Source: Tritrichomonas musculus | Lineage: Eukaryota > Parabasalia > Tritrichomonadida > Tritrichomonadidae | Direction: 5' to 3' | NCBI GenBank assembly: GCA_039105265.1 | Contig: JAPFFF010000009.1 | Span: forward strand, 2,790,001 to 2,854,000 | DNA: 64,000 nt | Part shown: positions 40,610-50,519 of the stretch, piece after piece | How the letters are laid out: each line of letters starts with the position of its first letter | Numbering within the stretch: position 1 is the first letter of the stretch | Notes under the pieces: model-generated | What the model saw: only the letters and a program-made list of their open reading frames with translations | Database searches by the model: none | Told to the model about the DNA's origin: nothing | Program-made: the position numbers and the translations under genes

Positions 40610-42568
40610 TTATTTGTAATGCTTTTTGGGAATATAAAATTTCATTATTCCTTCATCAATTATTTTAAAAACCTCAACGGGATAGCCTAAAGCAAATTGA
40701 GTTGGAGGATCGTTGAAATTTAATTTTTCTTGAACAAATGAAGTAATTTCATTTTTTTTGTTTTTATTGTGGCTATATTTTTTAATAATTTTTACAGCAT
40801 AGTTACGGACAAATGAATAATAATCAGAATCTGTGTAAACATCAATAGAATTTGCTATTTCATATTCAAAAAAAATTTCTCCTGTTATAGGTACACTTGT
40901 ATCAATAAATGGAGGCTCTATTATAGGAAATTGCATTCCTAAAAATGCTAGATGTGAGCAAGGAATTTTACGGTTTAGCATAGACGAAATAAGTATTGCT
41001 TCTCCGCAATGACATTGTTGATCATCTATGCTTGTTTGGTAGTGTTGAATCATTGAATTCATAACATCCTCTGGTGTTCTATGTAATATTCTTTTGATTT
41101 TTCTCTTATAGGTGGCATAGTTGTGCATGAAATTATTTTTATATCGATGTACTTTATTTAACATTTCTTTTATTATTCTTGCAATGGACGACCACAGCAT
41201 ATTACGTCGAGGTGTCATGGCATTTAAATGGCCATGACAACTCTCGACTTGGTTGGTGCATGAAGGCATGCAAAAATATGGGCGTATTTGCATAGACACT
41301 TCCATCCATCTATACGTATCCTGAATTTCTATTTTTCCGTCCACTAACGCTAGACCTACTTTATTTAAGAGTTTGTTTAGTAATTCTATTTCGTTGGAAT
41401 CAGATAAAAAAGACCAGCTACTTTCATATAACTTTTTAAGCTCTTGAAAGTCATAATTAGAAGTAGACGATACAAGGTTCCCGATTTGCTGGGAGTATTT
41501 ACTTGTACCTAAAGAGACTAGTAAGTGTCTCAAACAACAAAGATGTTGCATATTTTGTTCCATCACAGCTTTTTTCAGGGCTTTGCCCTGGTCTGATTCA
41601 ACTACACTAATAAAATCAGTTATATTATAACCGTATGAATTTTTAAAATAATAAAAAAAGTCATTGTAAATGTCGGAATCTTCGGCTAAGCTGAAGGAAA
41701 TTCCGATAGGAATTCCTACATTACCAATCACAACAGTTGGCAATGATGTGACATAATGATTTAGCACAGTCCACGTAGTGTCAAGCATAATTCCAGCTGT
41801 ATTTATACTGCGAATAAGGTTGCAAGCTAAAGGACTTATGTAGGTTCCTTTTAAAATATAGTACTTTTGATCTTTAATATAACACTTATCTAATATTTTA
41901 TTAGTATTGTTATTTTCAGTTAATGTCAGATGTAAATAACCCTCAAAAGATTTGAGTAGATCATTAAGACTCATAGAATCATATTTTTCGTGTTTAATAT
42001 AAAAACCATAGAAGTCAATAATATTAACTGTGTCTTTGGAATAATTGCTTATTTTCATATGATTAAATGAACAAATAAACGAAATTAGAGCCTGTGAAAA
42101 AGATGATTTCGTGTAATAATAAAAAGAAGATCTATTGATAAGAGAATTTGACGAGGGCTTGTCTAATTTGATCAAAAGTTGTTTTTGGACGTGAGATTCA
42201 TCTAACTTAATATCATCCCATGAATCAATGTAATTTTTACTTGCTTTAACTAAAATTAGTAAAGAATTTTTCTTTATATTTATAATAATACTTTCTTCTT
42301 TTCTTGCACTGGAATAGAATTTCATAAAAAAGTATTGTTCTCCATTGGTGTTTGTTTGAATTCTACAGCTGTTGTCTACATCCATGAAGTAATCTTGGAG
42401 TTCATTCAAATATATTGAGAGAAGAGAAAAGTTCCATTTGATACCTTGCGGATTAATTATAAATGATTTGCTCTTTTTATAGACGCTAGCAGTTACTTGA
42501 TTGGTACTTAAAACAAAAGAATTATCTACATCAAGCAATTCTTGCATACTATTAGTTGTTACATCCAT
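40610..42568 (-). CDS. MULE transposase with SWIM zinc finger
   Basis: 652 aa. The MULE catalytic domain spans about 255-350: the first acidic residue in IMLDTTWTVL, the second in SVVESDQGKALKKAV, followed by the C-x2-H box QHLCCLRHLL. The SWIM zinc finger lies near residue 530 (CHCGEAILISS...IPCSHLAFLG, Cys-x-Cys-xn-Cys-x-His). The N-terminal 230 residues are probably the DNA-binding region. The block CTNQVESCHGHLNAMTPRRN (about 438-457) carries a conserved glutamate expected as the third catalytic residue. The frame is uninterrupted, so it may be functional. It lies inside intact TIRs, and the start ATG is 20 bp from a perfect palindrome. Confidence 0.93.
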   Translation of the reverse strand: MDVTTNSMQELLDVDNSFVLSTNQVTASVYKKSKSFIINPQGIKWNFSLLSIYLNELQDYFMDVDNSCRIQTNTNGEQYFFMKFYSSARKEESIIINIKKNSLLILVKASKNYIDSWDDIKLDESHVQKQLLIKLDKPSSNSLINRSSFYYYTKSSFSQALISFICSFNHMKISNYSKDTVNIIDFYGFYIKHEKYDSMSLNDLLKSFEGYLHLTLTENNNTNKILDKCYIKDQKYYILKGTYISPLACNLIRSINTAGIMLDTTWTVLNHYVTSLPTVVIGNVGIPIGISFSLAEDSDIYNDFFYYFKNSYGYNITDFISVVESDQGKALKKAVMEQNMQHLCCLRHLLVSLGTSKYSQQIGNLVSSTSNYDFQELKKLYESSWSFLSDSNEIELLNKLLNKVGLALVDGKIEIQDTYRWMEVSMQIRPYFCMPSCTNQVESCHGHLNAMTPRRNMLWSSIARIIKEMLNKVHRYKNNFMHNYATYKRKIKRILHRTPEDVMNSMIQHYQTSIDDQQCHCGEAILISSMLNRKIPCSHLAFLGMQFPIIEPPFIDTSVPITGEIFFEYEIANSIDVYTDSDYYSFVRNYAVKIIKKYSHNKNKKNEITSFVQEKLNFNDPPTQFALGYPVEVFKIIDEGIMKFYIPKKHYK

Positions 42569-42588
42569 ATAAAAATGTGAACTTAACC

Positions 42589-42611
42589 TGTACGTTTTAA
42601 TAAAACGTACA
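42589..42611. promoter_or_regulatory. 23-nt perfect palindrome upstream of MULE transposase
   Basis: TGTACGTTTTA, one central A, then TAAAACGTACA. It lies 21 bp upstream of the transposase ATG and shares the ACGTAC core with the element's TIRs, so it may be a transposase-binding or self-regulatory site. Confidence 0.6.
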
Positions 42612-42740
42612 ATTTAAATGCAAACGCACATTCATAAATTTAAACGTATATTTTTGCAATTATTAGCTTAGTTCAATAATGATATCTTTGCTTATGTGGG
42701 TTTTAAAGACTGCTTGGCTTATGAGTGCCTTTAAGAGAGC

Positions 42741-43432
42741 TTGCTAATGATTCGCTGCTCTTTAATCTAGCTGATGCATCGCTGCTCTTTAATCTTGCTA
42801 GTGTGTCGCTTCTCTCTAATCTTGCTGGCGTATCGCTGCTCTTTAGTCTTGCTGGTGTATCGCTGCTCTCTAATCTTGCTAATGATTCGCTGCTCTTTAA
42901 TCTAGCTGATGCATCGCTGCTCTCTAATCTTGCTGGTGTATCGCTGCTCTTTAATCTAGCTGATGCATCGCTGCTCTCTAATCTTGCTGGCGTATCGCTG
43001 CTCTTTAGTCTTGCTGGCGTATCGCTGCTCTTTAGTCTTGCTGGCGTATCGCTGATCTTTAGTCTTACTGGTGCATCGCTGCTCTTTAATCTAGCTGATG
43101 CATCGCTGCTCTCTAATCTTGCTAATGATTCGCTTCTCTCTAATCTTGCTGGCGTATCGCTGCTCTTTAGTCTTGCTGGTGTATCGCTGCTCTCTAATCT
43201 TGCTGGCGTATCGCTGCTCTTTAGTCTTGCTGGCGTATCGCTGCTCTCTAATCTTGCTAATGATTCGCTGCTCTCTAATCTTGCTGGCGTATCGCTGCTC
43301 TTTAGTCTTGCTGGTGCATCGCTGCTCTTTAGTCTTGCTGGTGTATCGCTGCTCTTTAATCTTGCTAATGATTCGCTGCTCTTTAATCTAGCTGATGCAT
43401 CGCTGCTCTCTAATCTTGCAAATAATCGCTAA
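42741..43432. repeat. 27-bp minisatellite, about 25 units, inside the MULE
   Basis: Units of 27 bp resembling GCATCGCTGCTCTTTAATCT followed by TGCTGGT, with a few alternating variants (GATGCATCG, GGCGTATCG, AATGATTCG). Because 27 is divisible by 3, long open frames exist in at least two frames (up to 235 codons), but the longest begins at GTG rather than ATG. I consider it non-coding. It lies between the transposase gene and the right TIR. Confidence 0.92.
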
Positions 43433-43524
43433 AATAAAATAATAGACCAAACCGTTAAAATTGAATTAATTAATTTTTAACGTACGGTGATTTTTTTACG
43501 GATAAAAAGATCTATCGTGAAACA

Positions 43525-45206
43525 ACGATAAAAATACGTTACACGTTTTTTGAAAATTTATGAATATCTCTTTTTCTATTTAATATAATTAAATAAATTC
43601 CATATAGAACTCTTTATATTTTTAATTAAATAATTTTAAATGATAATTCATTGAGCTATTCAAACTTTTTTGGAAATCATTTAATGTGAAATATCATGAA
43701 ATGATATTGATTTTCAGTAGTATAATGTATTATTTTATATTCAAATACATTTCCATTTTCTAATCATTTAGTTAAAAATAATTTTATCTTCAATATGATT
43801 AAAAAAATTGCATTTTTTGGTTGTATGCCATATAGATTTAACTTTTCTGAAATATCAAACAAATTCTAGATAATATAAAGTGTCAATACATATTTTATTT
43901 TATGTGATATATATGATTGTATACTATAAAATAATCACATTTAATCGTGCGCAACTTTATTTCAAAATGAAATTTGTAGCAAATACCATTCAATATATAT
44001 CTAATATTATTATGTATTATTTGGTTTTCATATCATATATATGTTATATTAAATATATATTTGATTTTCATGTTAAATATGTTTATAATAAATAAAATAA
44101 GCATAAATTAAAAAATTTTTTTGTACTTAACAGTTTTTGATAATAGTTTAGAAACATTATTTCAAGCACCATTCTTAATTTATTGAATGATATTGTATAA
44201 ATATAATTATTTTATTTCATTCAATTCTAAATTATTATATCTTATTAAAAATAACTTGTAATTGTTATTAAAAATATTATAATATATATATGTATATTAT
44301 TAGAAATAAATATCATATTCAATATTAGTAGATTCTAATGTTAATATAAAAACATAAGAATTTAATTACTCATATTTTCTGAGAAACAAAAATTGATAAG
44401 ATTTTATTGAATTTTAAATTGAGAAAATTCTGAATAAGAATATTTTTTTCCTCATTCAATTTTAATATACATATATAGTTGCGCAACATTAATTTTGCAG
44501 TTCCGGACCTCAATTAACTCTTATAATATATATCATTATATTTAAATTAAAAAATATTTTTTTATCGTTACACCACCCATTTTTCAATAAAAAAGTTAAT
44601 TCAATTAATTCAATTAAGCAGGTTTTTTATGATAAACCTTCCATTTAAATTAAAATTGCATTATATTGATAACAACCCATTTATATTTATTTTAATATTA
44701 TAAATAATATACTACATTATATAATATATTTAAAATATGCATAAAATCATTTTGAAACCTATTCATTAATGAAGAAAATATAGTTTATTTTGAATAGGAG
44801 GTGCAAATAAAAAAAAAAAGTTTATGAATTTTGTTAAAAATTGAAATTATTTTTTGTATTAAACATGTGTTAATTAAGGTTGTAAATGATTTTCACTAAT
44901 TAAAAACTATATAGATATCGTCAATTTTTTTTAACCGGAACTTTTGTGTGTTTTTATTTGAGAATCATTTGAAAATTTCTAATTAAGAATTTGACGAAAT
45001 ATTCATATTTGAAAGCTTTACAAATTACTCATTTTTTTCTTAATAACTAAATAATTATAGAGATTTTAAATTTGTTAAATGAAAAATTGTCTTATGAAAG
45101 AATTATTTTTAACCTTTTTTATTTTAAGTGGTTCAGCTTTTGAATAATTAAATAAATAATTTAATTTTTTTCAAAAAACGAAAATCTCTTTCTTTGAAAA
45201 AGTCCT
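43525..45206. other. Intergenic, no gene seen
   Basis: About 1.7 kb of very AT-rich sequence. The only open frame of size (about 43880-44095) starts at GTG and encodes a low-complexity Ile/Tyr-rich sequence, so I leave it out. Confidence 0.6.
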
Positions 45207-45212
45207 TCATAC
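45207..45212 (+). promoter_or_regulatory. Initiator-like element (TCATAC)
   Basis: Matches TCA(+1)Y(T/A). The start at 45209 is 24 nt before the kinase ATG. Confidence 0.45.
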
Positions 45213-45232
45213 AATAGACTCTCTTGAATTAG

Positions 45233-46986
45233 ATGACTGAAGAGGGGAAACTCCAAGAAGTGGGTGACTATGTAATCATTCAACAACTAGGAACAGGTAC
45301 TACTGGTAAAGTGAAACTTGCACGTCACGTTGTAACAGGTCAAAAGGTTGGTATTAAAATGATCAATAAGGCGCGCTTTGATGTTAAACCAGATTTGAAA
45401 AGAAAAATATACCGAGAAATAGCGTTAATGCGATTACTTGATCATCCCCATCTTCTTAAGCTCATCGAAGTTTGCGAGAGTAAAAGGCGTCTTTATATAA
45501 TAATAGAATATGCAGCCCATGGCGAGCTTTTCGACTATCTAGTTGCTCGAAGATCTTTAAGTGTTGAAGAGGGAATGAGAATTTTCCGTGAAATAATATA
45601 TGGGCTCGACTATTTACACAATCATGCAATTTGTCATAGAGATCTCAAACCTGAAAATCTCCTTTTAGATGAATTCGACCATATTAAAATCGCAGATTTT
45701 GGTTTTGCACGGTGGATGCGAGCGAATATTGCTGAAACAAGTTGTGGCTCGCCTCATTATGCTGCACCAGAAGTCATTCGTGGATTAACTTATGATGGCC
45801 GAGCAGCTGATGTTTGGAGCTGTGGCGTCATTCTTTACGCCCTTTTATCAGTTTGTTTTTATATTTCTTTTTTCATTTCTCCAAAGTCAAATTTTAAATA
45901 TAAATGATTAATAAGTATTTTTGTGATACATTATACGTGATTTCTGCCTTAAAAGCAGGTTCGATTCGTGGAAAAAATTAATTAGCAAAATTATTATCCT
46001 CTTTTTGTTTCTTTTTATTTGATTGGAGAAAAAAGAAAAAAGAATTTTTTTTTAATTTATCTAACCTATAGGGAAGACTTCCATTTGATGATCCTTCAAT
46101 TAGAAACTTAATGGCAAAGGTTAAATCAGGTCGATACCAAATGCCGCCTTTTATTCCAGAAATACAAGATCTTATAAGTAAAATGTTGGTTGTTGATACA
46201 AAGAAACGAATTACAATTTCACAAATCAAAGAGCATCCTGCCTTTCATCTATTTCTACCGAAAAATTATATAATACCTAATCCAATACCACTTCCATATC
46301 TTCCAGATCCAGTAGATGTAGATTCTATTGATAAAAAACTCTTCACTGTTATGGTACATTTAGGATTCCAAGATGAAGATGAAATTCGCCAAGAGCTCCA
46401 ATCAGATAAGCATAACATGGCCAAAGTTTTTGCACATATTTTAACAACAGGTTTTTCGCTTGAATCGCTTCCTTGGGGCTCACAGCAAGAATCAAAAGAT
46501 AAAGATGTTGATGATTCTAATAATGAAAAAGAAATAGATGATGACTCAAATCAATTCATTGTCGAAAGTGGAGAAAATACTCGCGCTTTTACTCTTCATA
46601 CGAATGGTCCATTTTATCGGAAACCACATTCAATGTCTCTTGGTTCTCCAGATATTTTCTCTCTTGTCGAAAAAGCTCCTTGGGTAACTGACCAGGAAGA
46701 AATAGAATTTGAAGGGGAATCCCAAATCGAAGGAATTCAAATACCCCTCCCAAAGCTTCTTGAAGCCTTACAGCAACAATTAACTGCAAATCAATATAAA
46801 TATTTCTATCCAAACGAAATAACATTATTTACAAAGTGTCCCAATTCAAATATGGTAGTTGTGATGCAAGCAACATATCCTACTCAAGATGTTATAGATT
46901 TGCATATGCGGCAAATTCATGGTTCGGTGCTTTTATTTTCAAACTTTATTCAAATGATTAAGGGTGTCGTTAACTCTTTTAATTAG
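45233..46986 (+). CDS. SNF1/BRSK-like Ser/Thr protein kinase, two exons
   Basis: Two exons, 45233-45850 (206 codons) and 46072-46986 (304 codons plus stop), give 510 aa in one frame. Kinase motifs: glycine loop LGTGTTGKVKLA (about 19-30), VAIK-type lysine in VGIKMINK, IYREIALMRLLDHPHLLKL (C-helix Glu), HRDLKPENLLL (about 138-148), DFGFARW (about 157-163), CGSPHYAAPEV (T-loop), and AADVWSCGVILYALLS followed across the splice by GRLPFDD. After the kinase comes a UBA-like helical segment (LGFQDEDEIRQELQSDKHNM), as in CAMKL/SNF1-BRSK kinases, then an acidic linker and a C-terminal domain of about 90 residues that may be KA1-like. It acts in energy or polarity signalling by family analogy. Confidence 0.88.
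45851..46071 (+). other. Spliceosomal intron, 221 bp
   Basis: Begins GTTTGT and ends CTAACCTATAG, which matches the trichomonad pattern of a branch-point motif fused to the 3' splice site (ACTAACACACAG in T. vaginalis). The intron contains in-frame stops. Removing it joins YALLS to GRLPFDDPSIRNLM, the correct continuation of kinase subdomains IX-X, in phase 0. Introns are rare in these genomes. Confidence 0.92.
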
Positions 46987-47216
46987 AGTTTTGTTGATAT
47001 TGTTTGGTAACACAAATAAATGACTTAATTTATATATTTTTTTTTTCTCTATTATTCTTACCGTTTTTGTAATGAAAATTTAAAATAATAATCAAAGATA
47101 ATATAATTTCAAAAGCTTAAAATGTACAAAATCAAATATGAATATGAACAAATGAAAATTCAAATAATGTATAAATTTAATAATAAGATAACATTTAAAA
47201 TAATTAGTAAAAGTGT

Positions 47217-47504
47217 CTATTCTGTGATTCCAAGTTGCGTTTTTAATTCCTGGAGTCTTTTTTCTAATTTTTCTTTTTCTTCCTTAAGTTTAGCATTTTC
47301 ATTTTTTAAACTTTCAATATTAACACCTTGAGGTGAACCTAAGAACTGTTTGAAAAAGTCTGGAATATCATTTGGTAATTTTGTCTGATCATATAACGTT
47401 ACAATAGCACGTGTAAATGAATCAATGACGCCACTATCATCAAGATATTTTCGGAATGAATCTTTTTTTGGTTGAGTTGTAAGTTCTGAAACTGTTTGTT
47501 GCAT
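47217..47504 (-). CDS. MYCBP: MYCBP/AMY-1-like protein (FAP174-type flagellar protein)
   Basis: 95 aa from the ATG at 47502-47504; the frame is open further upstream, but only to a GTG. KKDSFRKYLDDSGVIDSFTR followed by AIVTLYDQTKLPNDIPDFFK (about 13-52) closely follows the MYCBP core (F-RYL-KSGVLD-LTKVLVALYE-P-KP--ALDFLK). A C-terminal coiled coil follows (ENAKLKEEKEKLEKRLQELK). In humans MYCBP is a small helical partner of Myc and AKAPs. Its Chlamydomonas counterpart FAP174 sits in the flagellar central apparatus. Because trichomonads lack Myc, an AKAP-like or flagellar role is likelier. It is convergent with the kinase gene. Confidence 0.85.
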   Translation of the reverse strand: MQQTVSELTTQPKKDSFRKYLDDSGVIDSFTRAIVTLYDQTKLPNDIPDFFKQFLGSPQGVNIESLKNENAKLKEEKEKLEKRLQELKTQLGITE

Positions 47505-47570
47505 CCGTTTTAAAAAATTTAAAATTTCAAAAAACGTTTTTTCATACAAAAAGTTGGAGATGAAAGACAC

Positions 47571-48050
47571 AATTAGTTAAGTATTTTGGAACAGAATTAG
47601 AGTCTATAAAACATCAAGAAATGTTCATTGTTTATTTGTATACTACTTCTTACTCGATTTTAATAATATTTTAAAAAATCTTACTTTATATTTGATAAAG
47701 AAGAAAGTTTTTTCATCATTTTTGCCACACTATTGCAATTGAGCTGATAAAACTCTAAAGACAAATACAATTTCTAACAAAGTTGAGTTTGCATTCTAAA
47801 AGGATTAGAACAAACAAATCCTAAGTAGTGCTACTTTACGAGAAGAAGCAATGAGAATGATTCATAAATCAAGAAAGTAACAACAAGAAGATACAGAAAG
47901 AATGATTATTAAATAAGGCAAAGCAACCAAATAAAACCCAAAAGAAGAAGCTTGAAGAATTTTCAATAAATTGCCTCATTGCATGGACTGTGGAGAATAG
48001 GATTTCTGACAGTGTATTTTGGTTTTAGGAAACAAACCGCTGGGAAGACA
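47571..48050. other. Intergenic, no gene seen
   Basis: Region upstream of the MYCBP-like gene leading into the dead MULE. The sequence near 47850-47990 has a purine-rich, possibly formerly coding look, but I cannot read a frame through it. Confidence 0.4.
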
Positions 48051-48079
48051 CTTTAAGAGAATTTTCATTTTCTACTGGA

Positions 48080-49130
48080 TTCAATGGGTTTCATTATTTA
48101 CATAGACTTAGAACTTTCAAAAACTTCAAAAGCTCTCTTGCGTAATACAACTTTATTTTATTATGATCCTTTATCTTATTCACACGCATTCAGAGCTTAC
48201 GCAAGATCATATGCTGCTAACATTGTTTCTCCTTATAACAAAGATAAAATACAAATTAATAACTATTATACAATTTTTTTTTTTTTTTTTTTTTTTTTGA
48301 TCATATAAAATATCAAAATACTGATTTAAAAAATGTGATTGAAACAATGCAAGGTTATTTAAAATTGCATTTATCCAAATTCAATAACGCTCATAAGGAA
48401 TTAGACAAAATTTGGATAAATTCAAATGAGTATTATATTATGAGTGGCTCTTACATTACACCATTTTCAAGTTCATTAATTAAAAACGAACAGTGAGAGG
48501 AATGATATTAGACACAACATGGAAAATACTTCAAAAATACGTTGTGTCGATTCCAACATTAATTATTTGCAACATAGGTGTTCCTATAGGTTTTACATTC
48601 TGTATTGTTGAAAATACATTCATTTACAAGGATTTTTTTGATACTTTTCAGAATTCCTACGGATTCAAAATTAAAGATTACATAAAAGTCATAGAGTCCG
48701 ATCAATGAAAGTCATATTTAAAGAATATAACTTGTTTCACATATGTTGTTTAAAACATTTGCTAACTAGTTTTAAAAAAATGAATATGAATTTCAGATGG
48801 AACAGATAATAAAGTGCCAAAGTGATTTCGATCTTTAAAATTGCTGAATTTTTTTTACCCAAAAGATTAAAGAAATATACAATCAAAATGAAGAAGAGAT
48901 GTTCAAAATAAACAGAGCTTTAGCTAAAATAGGTCTCATTTTTATCAATGACTAAATATCAATCCAAAACATTGGGAAATGGAATGAGGTTTCGATGGCC
49001 GTTGCGTTGCAGGTATCATATGCCATCAACTACAAATACTTTAGAGGCAACGTATGGCCATCTTAACAAAAGAATCCCTAGGGATTATTTAATGACACTC
49101 CAATAGACATTTTTTAAAAGTAAACCTATT
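48080..49130 (+). pseudogene. Decayed MULE transposase, relative of the 40.6-kb copy
   Basis: Block-by-block similarity to the intact MULE transposase in the window: GMILDTTWKILQKYVVSIPT (near 48500), NIGVPIGFTF, NSYGFKIKDYIKVIESDQ ending in TGA (near 48708), HMCCLKHLL (near 48736), NRALAKIGLIFIN (near 48920), and CMPSTTNTLEATYGHLNKR (near 49017-49075). These lie in different frames with several stops, and a poly(T) run interrupts the 5' part at about 48279-48298. No SWIM finger or TIR was found. It belongs to the same family but is clearly older than the intact element and transcribed in the opposite direction. Confidence 0.85.
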
Positions 49131-49334
49131 GTGAAAAAGGCTTTCCGAGGTCACTATTGGAATTTGTATAATCCAAATTAAAGCGATTGCAAAACTGTAA
49201 GCAGAAGTAGTTTCATGACAGTTTTGCAATTATTTAATGTTTATTAGAAATTACCTCCAACTCGTTACAAATGATAATTTTTTTGTACGTTATTGTTATC
49301 ATATTTTTTGTTAACTAAAAAAATGAAAAATTTT

Positions 49335-49702
49335 TAAACTCGGTCCAAAAATGTTCGACAATTGAATTTTGATAGATTATTCAAATTATCATTTTTTTTT
49401 CTCATGCACCTTTATGGTGATTCGAAGGTTTTTTCCTAAGCTCTTTTTTCTGAGAGTAGCGCATGTCCCAAAGAAAGTTGTAATTCCTCTTAAGGGCGTG
49501 GCTATTTCTTTCAAAAACTAGGGCTCCTTGTATAAAAATAGCTTGCTGAAAGGATAATTATAAAAATAAACTTCTGAAAAATTGAATACATTACTTTGAG
49601 AGAAAAAAGAAATTTTCAATGCTTTATCGTTTTTTTAGTCAATTTTCAGTGGAAAATGCGGTTAATATGTACGTTAAGTTAAACATTTTTGGACAGAGTT
49701 TA
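49335..49702. mobile_element. Complete 364-bp MITE, Tc1/mariner-like
   Basis: Ends AACTCGGTCCAAAAATGTT (from 49337) and AACATTTTTGGACAGAGTT (to 49700) are inverted repeats with one mismatch. Both are flanked by TA (49335-49336, 49701-49702), as expected for Tc1/mariner insertion. The first 195 bp are almost identical to the truncated copy at 13291. No coding capacity is evident. Confidence 0.85.
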
Positions 49703-50519
49703 TCCAGTTAACAATTTTATTCTTAAACAACTTAACACCAATTTTTTTTAGATAAATACCAAATAACTATATAAATTAAAATGGAAATTATATAGTTTAT
49801 AGCTTAATAACAATATTGATATAGAGTAAAAAAGGAAATATCATTTTTTTTATATCTTTTATACTAAAGTTATTCCAAAAAAGATAAGGTCACCTTATTT
49901 AAAAAGTTCAACTTTTTAATAGAATTTCTATAAAAACACGTTGGAAAGTGACGTATCGTTTTTAAAATAGCTTTAGAAAAAGTGCCAAGTTGGTCATATT
50001 TTGCAAATAACAAAGGCCGATTTTCAATAGTAAAAGTCCAGGAGCACAATATGAATTTTATTCTGAAATAAACATCTTTTAAATTATTCTTCTTTATTTC
50101 GACTTATTTGCATTTGACATCCCACTTTTTCAAAAGAGACACCGCAAATTTTCAAGTGTCATCTACTCTATATTAATATATGAATATTCTACTTTGTTTG
50201 AATGTGTTCATATCCTTTCAAACAATTCGCCAATTGATAAAATTAGATTGAACTTACAAATTAACGAAGTTCATTCAATCTAAATCTTTTATTCCACACT
50301 TTCCGCCTGATATTTGGATATACAATTCATAGTTGATATCAACACTATATTTACTTACAAATATACCTCTTGAGAATTACTTACAAACACAGATTTTATG
50401 TTTTTATAAAAGGATATAATTCAAAGAAACTATTATTAATAAATATGACATATATCAGTCATCGTTGTTTTCATTTTTAGAATACAACGATGATTGATAT
50501 ACAAAAAATGAAAATTCGT
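49703..50519. other. Intergenic, nothing recognised
   Basis: AT-rich sequence between the MITE and a decayed minus-strand gene. No open frame or repeat. Confidence 0.5.

Larger units (their letters stand above)
40350..43524. mobile_element. Complete Mutator-like element (MULE) with 8-bp TSD
   Basis: The element 40358-43516 (3159 bp) is bounded by perfect direct repeats GTGAAACA (40350-40357 and 43517-43524). The inverted ends are about 38 bp: the left begins GATAGATAATTTAATCCGTA, and the right (complement) begins GATAGATCTTTTTATCCGTA. Both continue to a CGTACGTT core. The left end carries a subterminal repeat of the same core (about 40411-40434). It encodes an intact MULE transposase on the minus strand and carries a 27-bp minisatellite. 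Intact ends, duplication and gene suggest recent activity. Confidence 0.93.

Noticed and set aside
42725-43432. 235-codon leucine-rich ORF in the minisatellite
   Set aside because: Starts at GTG and is open in a second frame too. The 27-bp unit keeps any frame open.
43880-44095. 71-codon Ile/Tyr-rich ORF
   Set aside because: Begins with GTG and mirrors AT-rich composition; no coding signal.
45955-45975. GGTTCGATTC B-box-like word inside the kinase intron
   Set aside because: No A box upstream, no paired T arm, no tRNA fold.
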